DNA of 64,000 nt from Capitulum mitella (taxonomy: Eukaryota; Arthropoda; Thecostraca; Pollicipedomorpha; Pollicipedidae): positions 4,263,115-4,327,114 of the forward strand of contig CP099839.1 of assembly GCA_030062745.1 (NCBI GenBank). Reading direction: 5' to 3'. The notes beneath the pieces are model-generated. The model was not told where the DNA came from and made no database searches. It saw only the letters and a program-made list of their open reading frames with translations. The position numbers were made by a program, and so were the translations under genes. This document shows positions 47,710-59,763 of the stretch, piece after piece; the stretch's first letter is position 1, and each line of letters opens with the position of its first letter.

Positions 47710-50700
47710 ATGGGAGTTACTGGCCTTTGGAAACTGCTGGAACCATGTGGAAAGCCAGTTCCCTTGGAGAGCTTAGAAAACCAAGTTTTGGCAGTAGATG
47801 TTTCCATATGGCTTAACCAGGTAAGTGAAATGCTGCGTGGTTAAAATGAATCATGTGTCCCTGAGCTCATGTACAATTGAATGTTTGGTGTGTGAATCTT
47901 TATGACCATAGCAGCTGATGGTAATCATTTTAAGGCCAAAAAGCAACTTGCTCTCTCAGCTCTGCACTTTTTGCGAATATGTGAAATTTATGTATTTGTT
48001 CTGCTTTCATGGTTCAAAACAGTTGTTACAATGATCTTGGCAAACACATTTATATGCAGTGACTCATTATAAATTTTTTGCTTGAGTTTAATTCCAGACA
48101 TGGACATGTGGAAGCAGTGAATTTGCCATGCATTTCACCCATTCCATTACAGGCAATGAAAGGCTACAGAGATGGACAGAATGGTACTTTGCAAAATGCA
48201 CATCTGCTCGGTGTTTTTCATCGAGCATGCAAACTGCTCACTTACAAGATAAAGCCAGTCTTTGTATTTGATGGTGGTGTGCCTTCACTCAAGCGGGATA
48301 CACTGGTATGTAGGGACTGGTTGATGCTACTTTTTACACTTTTTCATGTTTTTCGGGCATGTATATCATGCTTTTTTATTTTCATGTTTGTACCATTTAA
48401 ACTGTGATTGCTTCACATTTGTGATATTTTTATCATTCATGTTGGGAAAGGCAAAGTAATATTTTGCCTGTTGCAAATTCTTGTTTTTTTTTGGACACCT
48501 TAAGCTCTTAACCCAAGTGCAGAGGCCACTTGAGATTATGGGTGACACCCATGCATAAGACTGAGTAGCACTGGGTGCCCTAAAATGTTTTGAATGCTGT
48601 GTGATGATGACCATAGCCATGTTATGATTTGCCCATAGCATGCCCTTAAGAATGAGGCACCAGGTCAGAGACCTGTGAAGATATTGAATGTTGATAAATT
48701 GATTGTTGAAGATATTGAATGAAGATATGAAAACTTAAGTTTTCATATGATATGTAAAACGACTCCAAACTAGGCCATACAGAGTTTCATAACAATCAGA
48801 GTGGCTGTTTTAGGCAACTTGGCAAATAACCATGACATCCCGTCCTTAATTGAAGTGAATATGTTATATCACAAACATAAATAATGCATGACATGCTGTC
48901 CATTGCTCTGTTTTCTGTGAAAGTGCTTTGCTGTTCCCGAGTTCAGTGACGTAATTGTGTGCGTCGCAGGCAGCGCGACGGCTGAAGAAGCAGTCGGCGT
49001 CGCAGGCGGCCGACAAGAACTCGCAGAAGCTGGTGCAGAACCTGCTGCAGCAGGAGGCACTGCGGGCCGTGCTGGGCGAGCGGGCCCCCCTGCCGCTGGC
49101 GGTGGCGACCAGCGCCCGACCAGACCCGATGCAGCTGCCACTGCTGCCGCCCAGCCCTCCCGGTGGTGTGAGTACTGGTGGACCAGTGGGCCTCCGGTCG
49201 TGTCCAGGTTGCAGGATTCTGCGGGTGGAAACCGGGAAATGGATTTCATGTTATTCCAATGAAGCCTCTGCAAGTTGGGGGGGGGGGCTGCGAGCGTCGT
49301 GTAAAGCTAAACATGGACATGCGTCGTCGGTGTGCGTTACTTGGCTGGCCGCTGCGCGCGTTCATTTTAGGTGCCGATCTGGTAATTTCTCGAGGGTTCT
49401 AGAACTGCGGGATATTTAAGGACCGCCCACGTCAACCTGCGTCAATGCAGAAAGTATATTTTATAGTGAAAGCTTATGACACTAAGGCGTACATCAGGAA
49501 AAAGAAAACAGACTTTGTTGATCAGTGCTATGGTCGAGTGAATACCAGGAAACAAGTTACCTGTGTGTGGAAAAATGCTACAGCGATATTTTCAGCCTCG
49601 CCGTGCGGATAAGCTTTGTCGGAGGGAGACCGAAATACGGACCGTCCGCGAAGTGATGAGGGTGTAGAACAAAGACCGCATTCCCACTGCACCGGAGCGG
49701 AACATGATAACGAAGGTAGATAGGAAGCCTGACCACTACCGAACTGTCCGCGAAGGCAAATGCAGGAGGTCCACCCTGCAAATGGAGGTGGAGAAGGAGT
49801 TTAGGAGCAGCCTCAAAGACCTTGACATTGCCCGTATCGGCTCCATGAAGAATATCACTATCCAAGAGGACAAAGACTTCCCTCTGGCCCAGCCAGAGCC
49901 AGGCCACCGAGGCTTCATGGTGGGAGTCGATAATTTTCTTTCTGGGAAGAAGGAGCGAACTCTTCAGCGGCAACAGCAGGCCGCAGAAAGGCCTACCGTC
50001 AGATTGAAGAGCAAGCTGAGTAGGAGGCAACCTCTCCATTGGAATCCTCGTCCACCGACAGTGCACAATGAGGATGACCCGCAGCAGTTCGTCATGCCTT
50101 CTGCTTCGAAAGGGCCCTGCAGGAGAGCCAAGAGCATCGTCATTCCTGGTCTGGCAGCAGCCCTCGATCGAACCAAGCTCAGTGATCGCTCTGGTCCACC
50201 TCCTACCGGCGTCGGCCTCGGCCTCGGCCCTCGGCCATGGCTCCTCTGAACTGGTGATCAATAGAAGCTCGATCACGCGGCCGCGTAGATCTCAGAGGAG
50301 AGCCATTGCGAAGAAAATGCGTCATTTTTTCTCCGCGCCACCCCACCTGGTGGTCCACTGGGACGCCAAACTGTTACCCGACGATGGAAAGGAGAAGGTG
50401 GATCGACTCCCCGTTGTAACCGGCCCAGGAAGTGCCGCCAAGGTCCTCGGTGTTTAGAAGCTCGCAAGCGGAACTGGCGCAGTGACAGCCGACGCCGAGG
50501 CGAATTGTCTGGAAGACCGGGAAATCTCGGATAAGGTCGTCGGAACGGGCTTCGACCTCACTTCCAGCAATACGTGACAAGTGCTGGGTGTATGCACGCT
50601 TCTTCAACAGAAGAGTGGGTGACAACTCCTTCCCCTCGCTTGTCGTCATCATGTCTCCGAATGGTGGCAGTGGCGGCCTTCTCCACGTGCTTCGGTCCGT

Positions 50701-53700
50701 CGTCGGGAACGGAGATCTCTTTACTTAGGCGCTTCCAGGGGAGATGGATGCACACTGATCGGAGCAAGTTTGAACCCATGTTGCGTGAAGACCTGGAGCC
50801 AACAGTGGCCGAGACGTTTCTCTCCTCCAAGGATTGTGTCGTCACCTTTTGTCCGCGAGAAGCTGGCGGAAATGCAACCTCGCAGTAATTATCATGAGTT
50901 CTTGGGAGCTCACGACTATCCTTTTTGGCAAAGACTCTCCGCGGGGAGTCAGCTTTCGCGAACGAGACGCTCCCCACCGCGCCAGATGGATAGACACATG
51001 ATTTCCAGGATCAGAGCCTTCCTGCTTCGCGATTACTTCCTTCTCCCAGCGCATTGGGACCACTCGAGCGCTTTGGTCTCTTCCATTCTTGTCCTGTACG
51101 TCGGAGCATGGTTCTGCGCTCCATCGGCGGTCAAAGCCTCCGTGCTCGACCCGACCTTCATGCGCGCTTGATCAGCTACCCGGATGCTGAAATCTCGAAG
51201 GTGACTTCCAAAAGCTCGCTTGCCAATCATCTCTGGCACCTCAGCGAAGAGCTGGCTGGTGTGTCATTCTTCGACGAGGACGTACCGTTTTAGATGAAGA
51301 TGCTCGCCAGGATGCTTCCGGCACTCCAGGAGCATTAATGGGAGAGTTGGTCCAATGGACTCAGGTGAGTCTCGTGACAGAGGAGTCAGGAAGGTCATCG
51401 CGGATTTCATCACGGCAAAGTCGATAGGAATCCTGAAGGCCTATGAGGCATCAACCCGGACTTCCTTGCCATCGATCCCACTCATTGGGAGACAGCACGT
51501 GGCTTCAAGGACTTTCGAGGAAGTCCTTGGGTTTGCGGTGGTGAACGACCTCGCGGAACAAAGCGTGGCTCTTCTCGAAGTGTACAACTAGGTACTGACG
51601 AAGGATGAAAGCTAGAAGCAGTACCTGCTGCAAGTTGTGGAATGGCACCGTCGCCAGTACCCCGAGGCCACAAAAGGGGCTGCAGTGTCATTCTTACCTG
51701 AATCATGTTGATCATACTGCTGCCGACAAAGGCAATGGCCCATGACTGAGATGAGTCATGTGATGTGTCTTTCGATTCATTGTTTCAGTAGGAGTAGAGT
51801 GATGTATATTTTATGCATATCATGTTCATGGTTAAAAAAAACTGGAGCATAAAATGCATGTTAAAATCCATTTTATACTGTCCTCACCATGACCGAGTCT
51901 CCCAGGGATCACAAGTCCATGGAAAATGGAGGTCTTGCTGGGGATGGGTGGAATAGTCGTCTTTGACTTTATAATGAACTCCAAAAGAAGAAAAACCCGC
52001 TAAAATTTCATGAAAATCAAAAAAGAATCAAGCCAATGTTTTTATGTTGCACACCGCATGAACCAGTGACATTCAGCAATATTTCATAACGATGTTTTTT
52101 TTAATATTTACATATGTTCTCTGCCTGGGATTTGACTGAGAACTACGTTCCGCAGAAATGAAGAAACAGACTCGAGCTCGGACGATGAGGCAGACATGAT
52201 TGTGGACCGCCTTGGGCGAGATATGCACAGCTTCGACTTTGACTCGGAAGAGTTTAGGAATCTGGCGCCTCAGGTGAAGCACGACATATTGTCGGAGCTG
52301 AAGGAAACCAGGAAACAGAGCTCTTGGGGAAAACTGGATCAGATGCCGAAGGTGAGCCCTGGATTCCGAGAATGGTCGTGATGTGTGCCCGCTGTCATGG
52401 GTCTGGTAACATTGTTTTGGCTTTGGAATGGGCTCACCACCCTTTTCCCGTTATTTTGTTACTAAGTGTTTCATGATGTTCCATGTTCATTGTCTTCTGC
52501 TACCTGTTTTATGATATCTGTTATAAAGTAAACATTTTACTACTAAATGTTTCATGATGTTCCATGTTCAGTGTCTTCTGCTATTTGTTATATGATATCT
52601 ATTATAAAGTAAACATTTTACTCACAAAAATACCTTTTTCGTTGACTTTGTGTATGTGCTTTTGGCTCTTTTCGTTAGATTTCTTAGCCCTTTCTTTTAA
52701 GTACGTAACATAACTGGTTTACATAATTCAGTAAATCAGCAACTAAACTTTGAGATGGATGTCACAATTTGTCTTTGTATTTTGGATGAATGTTTTAACT
52801 GTTTGCAGGAATCTGATAACTTTGCTGATTTTCAAATGGAACGTCTTTTGAAGCGGAAAAAGTTTCAAGCGTCAATGGATGAAGTGGAGGCAGAAATAAC
52901 AAAAAGGGTAAGAATGGATGGAGAAGTTGTAGTCATTGAAAATAGTGACAACAGGCAAAACAGAATCATATTATTGTCGGTATAAAATTTGTGAAGGAAA
53001 GTCTTCCTTTGGAGTTGTATCCAGTGGGTGGTAAGTGCAGGTTGCACATGGCTGCAGAATAAAACTGATAATGCATTGTGTTGCAGTTTAAAGGTGCTGA
53101 AGCCCCATGAAAATCAGTTGTAGGATTTGATGCAGACTGACGTATCAGTCAGTGCGAGACTCCAGCACATATCCTTTTTTCTCCGTATAATCTTTTTGTG
53201 ATTCATTGAATATTCTTCTCGAAAGCTTCCAGTCTGGTCGAAATCGTGCCACTCACTGCAAGTACAACCTTGCTTCTGTCTGCCGTGAAAGGTGAAGAAT
53301 ACCTGACTGATTTCTTTCAGAACACGGAACTGCTTCACATGGGCATCGACCTGCCTGGCACCATGACGTCCCAGCACATGGCGTCTCGGTCGGACACGCT
53401 GCTGGTGCTGGGCCGGCTGGGCGCCGCGACAGAGCCGCAGCCGGCGCTGAAGCAGGAGCCGGAGCCGGAGCCAGAGCCAGAGTCGGAGCCGGACGACGCC
53501 GCCCTGCTGGAGGCGGCCGACACGGCGGAGTACCTGGCCGGCGCGGACCTGTTCGGAGGCGGCGGCGGCGGCGGCGCCGGCTCGGCCGCGCGCGTGGACC
53601 GCCAGCTGGAGGAGAGGCTGGCGGCGCGGCGGCGCGGCGCTGACGGGAAGCGGCCGCCGGCTGGCGCCGCCGGCCAGGACACGGCCGAAACGTTCTCGGA

Positions 53701-56700
53701 AATGGGCAAGAAGTTCTCGAACTTGTACCTGCAGTTCTCCGCCCAGTGGCTTAAAGACGAAAAGGCCTCGAAATCGGGCACACAGACCAGTGAGCCTCCG
53801 GGGTCCAGCGTAAAAACTGAGAGCGCTCGAAAGAGGCAAGTACCTCAGGCCGTTGAGAAAAGCTCGTCGGTGGGAAAAGATGCGGCCAAACGTCCAAAGC
53901 TTAACGGAACTCCAACTCTCCGGGAAATCACAAAGGACTTGGCAAAGCTCAGCCCCAAGAAGGGCAAGTCGTCGTTGTCGACGAGCTCAGGCTCGGTCGC
54001 CGACGCGGTCCGGCTCTCGCCCGACAGCGGAGGCCTCCTCCGGCGCCGGCGCGGAGGGCGGACGCCGACCGCCAGCCGGCGGACTGGAGATATCGATAGC
54101 GCCGCTGTCAGGGCCGGGGCCGGACGACCTCTTCCGTGACGTGTTCGCGGCGGACGGCGCGGCCGGTGCGGCAGAGACCGCCGGCGGCGCCGACGAGGTG
54201 CTGCTGATGAGCGACTCGTCGGACAGCGCCGAGGACGAGCCGCCGGCGCCCGCCGAGCCGGGCTCGTCCGCTGTCCCTGCCCGTCCCGCCGCGGACGACG
54301 CGGCACCGTCCCGGCCCGGCCGGGAGGGGCAGGGCTCCGGCCCCGGCGCCGGGTCGTCCCCGGCGGCCGACCGGAGCGGGCCGTCCCCCGCCGAGTCCAG
54401 CGAGACGCCCGCCCGCCGGCGTCAGAGCCTGTTGGAGTCGGCGGAGACGCCCGGCGACGGTCGGCTGGGGCAGGAGGCGGCCAGCGGGGGCCGGCGGACG
54501 CCGCAGACTGCAGGCGAGGGTCGGGAGATTCCTGAGACGACGTTAGGAGAGCAGAGGGCGCCTGCAAAAGGCGCCGATAACCAGACGGCTCCGGAGGTCA
54601 GTGATGAACGCGGGGAGTGCGGGAAGGTTCCTGATGAACGCGAGTCTCCTGGCATGGCTTAGTAATGACCAGAAGTCGCCGAAGGGCGCCAGAGAAGGCC
54701 GCGCGGCGTCTGAGAAGGTCATTAGCGACCGCAAAGCGCTCGAGGCTCCCATTGACAGCCAAGGGACGCGCCGTGAAGACGGCAGTGTCCAGGACGCTCC
54801 CGACGTGCCGGCGGCGGCCGCTGACGGCCCCGGCGAGGACGACCTGCCCTGGGAGGAGGTCGGTGACGAGGAGCTGCGCGACATGGCCGACGAGCTGGCC
54901 TCGCGTCAGCTGGCCCTGCTGGAGGAGCGCGGCCGCCAGCAGCGGCTGGCCGCCACCGTGACCGACGACATGTACGCGGAAGTGCAGGTAAGTGCGCGGC
55001 GGCCGGCGCGCCAGCCGCTGCTGCGTTTACCACCAGGGGCAGGGTAGGCATCGCATGCCAGTGGAGGTTGTTTGGCAATATTGCGCCGGCTTCTTTTTTC
55101 CGCGTGGAGATTAAGACGAACGAATCTCAGTCTTGTTGCTTGAAGACATGCCCCAACCATGTGCCATCTGCTAGGCGGATCTGTTATTGACTTACTGTAC
55201 TATTGATCACCGGAGAAATCTGAGTGTTGTGCTGACCGTGTAATCGGTTGTAACAGATTGCAGTTTCCGATTGTGGAGGTCGATGGCAGGGGGATTACAG
55301 TACTGAGTGGGTTATTGTCAGCCTTGGGACACTTTGAATAGAATCCGGTTGATGTTGTGCATGAGTAACCGGATTAGCCTTTTATATTTCCAAACACAGA
55401 AAAACAGCTCACTGAGTTGCGTTTCGTTGTTTGCATTGAAAGCCAGACATTGCAGCATTACTGAAAATTACAAAAGCAGTGTGGTTTCCCTTCATTGATA
55501 TTTTTCCACTGCGTTGGTGGCATCTCATGGAGTGCTGTTTGCACGGACGTTACAGACTCTGCTGCAGCTGTTTGGAATACCTTACGTCGTTTCGCCCGAA
55601 GAGGCAGAGGCGCAGTGCGCATACCTCGAGGTCAGCCATCTTACTCAAGGTAGGCCGAACACTGGTGACTGCGGCTCGGAACTCTGGGATTCGGTTACCG
55701 AGGAATAACCAAAACACCTCCGGAATGGATGAGTGAGAGCGCATGTGCTGATGGGAAGCGGTTAGTGGCTGCTCCTGTCATGTAAACATTGGAAAATGTC
55801 GGCCTGCTGGTGTTCAGTAATAGATTGGTTAAATCCACCTAAGTCCCTGTGGTAGATTATCGCGAACTTGAAATCCTTTCGTACACTTCTCTTAAGTCGC
55901 TCTGTTTGAGTTATGACTATCGTGACACCGGCGGCTTGGTGTACTACAAGGAAGCTCAGCGGCGTGCCGTGCCAGACGTCCGTCTGATGCGATTGCCACT
56001 CGGCCAGGGTCGATCACGGACGACAGCGACGTGTGGCTGTTCGGCGGACGTCGCGTCTACAAAAACTTCTTCAACCAGAACAAGTTTGTGGAGCGATATC
56101 AGCTGGGGGACATTCAAGGGTCTCTGGGTACGAGGCGGAATAGGGTTCATAGCTTACGTCGCAGACACTGGCAGTTGTGACGGAAATATTGTGTGCACGT
56201 TTTTTCCATTCCCACACTGCTGATACGTTGAGGTGCTGATAAGTTTCAAAATAGCATTGTGAGGAGGGCTGTTTTGACATGTGTCATTCGATGGCGACAG
56301 AATCACTGGTCATTTGTCGTCAACCGAACCAAAACAAATGACGTGCCGAGAGCTAAGTATGCCGAGGCGTACACCAGTGATGAACAAGCATCGCGTGGTA
56401 GCATGGGAAACGTGCAAGACTGTTCTGGTTTTTTTTTGTTCCTATTTTGCCCCTTTTTTACGCCAGTCAGTGCACATAGGGACAAGCTGGTGTGATGCAC
56501 GTCTTTGTCACTCTGGTTGTCTATCCAACGTGATGCACCACTGTCATTGACTGGCTGTGTGGTGTTCCCGGATGTGGACTGGGAGAAACTGATGCGTGCA
56601 CCTCTGTCAGTGACCGGACGTGTGGTGTTGCCGGCTTTGGACCAGGGAGAAACTGCTGTGTGTGCCTTTGTCAGCGACCGGACATGCGCCATTGCCAGGT

Positions 56701-59700
56701 CTGGACCGGGAGAAGCTGGTGTGCCTGGCGCTGCTGACCGGCAGTGACTACACGTGCGGCGTGGAGACTGTGGGCTGCGTGCGCGCGTTGGAGATCCTGG
56801 CCGAGTTTCCCGGCTCGGGCCTGGACGGTCTGCGCTGCTTCAAGCTCTGGTGGGACAGGTGTCGGGCCGGCGCCGCCGCCGCCGCTGCCCGCACGCCGAT
56901 CCGGCGCAGCCTGGCCACCCTTCAGCTGTCGGAAGGTCAGTGCGACACACGGCGAGACCTGACCCTGTGACCCCTCAGTTGGTATGTGGTCGACAAAGCG
57001 CGGCTTGTTTAAGCCTTGGACCGTGACAGCTGAATTGCTCGGTAAACAGAACTCATGGTGGTTGTTCGTAAGCCAGATAAGGTGCCAGAGTGTCGCGCTG
57101 GTGGTCGTCGGTACCCATCAGACTGAAGCATTCACGATGTCGGTTATGCCCGTTCTCAGTAACATAACCAGTATATCGGACATGCTACCTCAGCATTACC
57201 ACAGCGCATTACTGTCAACAGTGCTCGGCTGGACACTTTCATCCTTTGTCCTCGCTTCCTGTCGGGATGCAGCTTTCGTTGTCTTGCTGTTAGATGCCGT
57301 ATGCGTAGTAAGTTGGGAAGAACAGGAATCCGCACGTGTAACAAATACAGATATGTCATTGCGCATTCGCTTGCTAACTGCGAAGAAAACTCAGCAAATT
57401 TACATCAGACCGCTTGGTGGCAGAGAGCAGTGTTCAGTGTAGCAGATAACGGTTCGTTGCGTTTGTTCCCTGTTGTCAGTATCCTCTGCCAGACAGCGTT
57501 GGTCATTGGGTTGTTTCCTGTCGCCAGGGTTCCCCTCTGAGGCGGTGATGTCTGCGTATCTGGAGCCGAAGGTGGACACCAGCAAGGAGCCCTTCAGCTG
57601 GGCCGAACCGGACCTGGACGGACTTCGAGACTTCGCCGCCATCAAGTTCGGCTGGTCCCCTCGACACACGGACAGCATGCTGATGCCCATGATTAAAGGT
57701 CTCAGGGAGAGACAGGTACTGATCTTTCTGACCGCTCCGTGGAGGGGGGGGAGAAGGGACGGGTTGCTAGTAGCTGGAACACCAGCTATCGTTGGAGATC
57801 GTTCTCGGGGGGCTTTTGGCGGCTGATTTGTTAATGTGATGTCCAAGGCTTCATTGAGTCTGTAAATTACGCTTTGAATGTATGTAGAGGTTTGTTCGGA
57901 AGAAAAACATCGTTTGAATTGTAAGAGCTTCAAATTGACTCGTGGACCTTGAAGTAATACGCGTATGGTTTTATTGTTCTGTTTTTTCACTCTCGTCTAT
58001 AGGATCTGCGTGGGTATGGCAAGTAGGTTTGAAAACTAATGCCTGCATTCAGTGCATGTGTGTATTTCTGAATAAGTGATTTACGTGCTGCATAAATCGG
58101 TGAAATGCAAAAGAAAAAATGGTATAAAAGCCATTTATTAGCGCTGTGACGTGGCACCGCGGGTTGACACACCTTGTCCGGTCTGCCGTCCCTCTGACGG
58201 GGACTCTCCGGGCGGTCGCCGGCGGCCAGAGCTCTGCGTCCTGGTCCGGCGTGACGGCCGCACCTCTCCGCAGGGCCAGCGCCGGCTGGACAGCTACTTC
58301 ATCACCAGCTTCAGCCAGCAGACGCCGGCGGACGCGTCCGACCGGCTGCAGCGGGCGATCGGCAGGGTCAAGGGCGAGCCGGAGCCGGCCCAGGCGGCTC
58401 CCGCTCCGCCGGCCGCGCCGCCGCCGGCCGACTACCAGGCGCTGCTGGAAGGACGACGAGGACGTGCTGCTGGCGGCGCTGGACGACCCGGACGCTCTGG
58501 ACGGGGCTGATCCGGACGCTCTGGACGGGGCTGACCCGGACGATCCGGACGGGATGGAACCGGACGATCCGACGGCCCCGGAGCCGGCGCCCGCCAGCGG
58601 TGCGGCCGGCGGCGGCGCGCCCCGCGGTCGCCGCGCCGGGCGGGGCGTCGCCGGCGGTGTCGCCCGGAGGGTCAGGAAGCCCGCTGCGGCCGGCCGGCGG
58701 AGGCCACCGCGGCCGCGAGGAAATCCTGTCGCGCCGACTTCCGCGTCTGGCGGGTCTCCGCCGCGGCCTGGAGTCCGCAGATCGTCGGCAGGCCCGCCTG
58801 GCGAGTCGTCCTCGCGCGCTGGAGTCTCCTCGGCGCCGGCCTGGCCCCCTGGCGAGCCGCCGCGGTCGGGGGTGCCCTCCACGCCGGCCGCTTCCGCTGA
58901 GCTGGCCGAGCTGGAGCCGGCCGCGCGGGAGCGGGTGCTGCTGGTGCGCCGGCTGCGGGAGCGCGCCAGCCTCGTCCGTTCGGAGCTGCGTCTGGAGGCG
59001 CCGGCCGGCCGGTTGCCGCGCCGCCCCACCACGCGCGAGGTGCGTGCCCAGATGCTGGACGCCCTGGTGCGGAACAACCCGCGGCTCCGCGCGTGGAGCG
59101 GGACGCGCAGCTGCGCCGCCGCCTGGGGCTGCCCGTGGCCGCCTCGTCCCTGTCGTGCCGGGACGCGGCCGGCCAGCGCCAGCGCAGCTTCGAGCAGGCC
59201 CTGGCCGGGTCCGGTGACGCGCCGCCGCGGCCGGCCGCCGACCGAGCGGACGGCCCGGGCGGCGCTGGTGATCCGGGCGACTCCGGCACGGGCTCGGCGG
59301 AAGACGAGGCCGCGGCTGCCGAGCCGCCGCCGCGGACGCCGGAGAGCTCGGCTGGCGAGTTGCCTCCCGAGACGCGGGCCCCGGGACCCTCGGGTGACGC
59401 CGGTCCCTCGCCTCGGACCTCGGCCCGGTCGGGTCCGGCCGGGCCGCTGCCGTGGACGGAGGAGCGGCCGTCGGACCGTTTCCGGCTGCTGCCGCGGCCG
59501 CCGGCGCCGTCCGCCGGCGAGGTGGTGCCGCAGCGGCAGCTGTCCGAGCAGCGTCAGGCGGAGGCGCGCCGGCAGGCGGCGGCGCTGCTCCGCTCCACCG
59601 GCGCCAGGCGGCGGCGGCAGCGGCCGGCGGCCGGCCGCCCGCGGGCTCGGGCCCCGCTCCCCTGCCGAGAGGCAGGCGGCGCTCTCCGAGAGCAGCGACA

Positions 59701-59763
59701 GCAGCTGAGGCGGCCAACTGACGGTGGGGAGCGCACCGGCCCGAGGACCCGACGCCGCTAGCC
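47710..59763 (+). CDS. ERCC5: XPG/ERCC5 nucleotide-excision-repair endonuclease
   Basis: XPG makes the 3' incision in nucleotide excision repair and stabilises TFIIH. Exons: 47710-47820, 48153-48305, 48970-49167, 52156-52351, 52809-52907, 53321-54596, 54673-54987, 55556-55649, 56008-56127, 56699-56935, 57528-57715, 58274 to the end. Seen: N-nuclease start [11 protein letters not shown] with metal-binding Asp30 and Asp77 (VFDGG) at the human positions; a long acidic spacer (53321-54987); I-nuclease [13 protein letters not shown] and [11 protein letters not shown]; helix-turn-helix [14 protein letters not shown]; and a PIP-box-like QRRLDSYF. Problems: exon 3 ends in phase 0 but exon 4 needs phase 2; the frame shifts by +1 near 54000-54030; in the last exon it shifts by +1 near 58450 and -1 near 59090, and the true stop is either 59706 or 59761. 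These may be assembly indels, unseen exons or decay. The nuclease core is intact. A 76-nt intron (54597-54672) fits the frame. Confidence 0.9.
49430..51760 (+). mobile_element. Probable DNA transposon remnant (approximate limits)
   Basis: Limits are drawn from where the GC-rich, coding-like sequence replaces the AT-rich, CpG-poor XPG intron. It contains the pseudogene at 49580-51720. Ends and target-site duplication were not found. Confidence 0.45.
49580..51720 (+). pseudogene. Decayed transposon-type gene inside XPG intron 3
   Basis: Fragments in shifting + frames resemble one large protein family found as multicopy, transposon-associated genes in arthropods and cnidarians. Recognisable pieces, in order: [20 protein letters not shown] (50353-50412), LASGTG..., [55 protein letters not shown]...[15 protein letters not shown] and [19 protein letters not shown]. 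In-frame stops occur at about 50455 and 50574, and at least four frame changes separate the pieces, so it is dead. I recall the family by pattern only and cannot give its formal superfamily (hAT-like is possible). I found no terminal inverted repeats. Confidence 0.7.
52461..52622 (+). repeat. 81-bp tandem duplication in XPG intron 4
   Basis: Two copies, 52461-52541 and 52542-52622, each starting ACTAARTGTTTCATGATGTT and ending AAAGTAAACATTTT, with a handful of differences. Confidence 0.92.
56475..56760 (+). repeat. 63-64-bp copies of an XPG exon start, including its acceptor
   Basis: The exon beginning at 56699 (GTCTGGACCGGGAGAAGCTG) is preceded by copies whose TGGACC/TGGACT lies at 56638 and 56575, i.e. 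64 and 63 bp upstream, each extending through a GTCAGYGACCGGACRTG segment; a more decayed copy starts near 56475. The last exon's first 55 or so bases are therefore the newest or template unit. Confidence 0.85.
57440..57545 (+). repeat. Diverged ~44-bp duplication at an XPG acceptor
   Basis: GTTTGTTCCCTGTTGTCAG then TATCCTCTGCCAGACAGCG resembles the real acceptor segment GTTGTTTCCTGTCGCCAG then GGTTCCCCTCTGAGGCG (exon from 57528), about 44 bp apart. Similarity is moderate. Confidence 0.45.
58478..58550 (+). repeat. 24-bp coding repeat in the XPG tail
   Basis: GACGCTCTGGACGGGGCTGA is repeated at 24-bp spacing, encoding DPDALDGA units in the +1 shifted frame. The unit length keeps the frame, which supports that frame being the coded one here. 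Confidence 0.75.
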
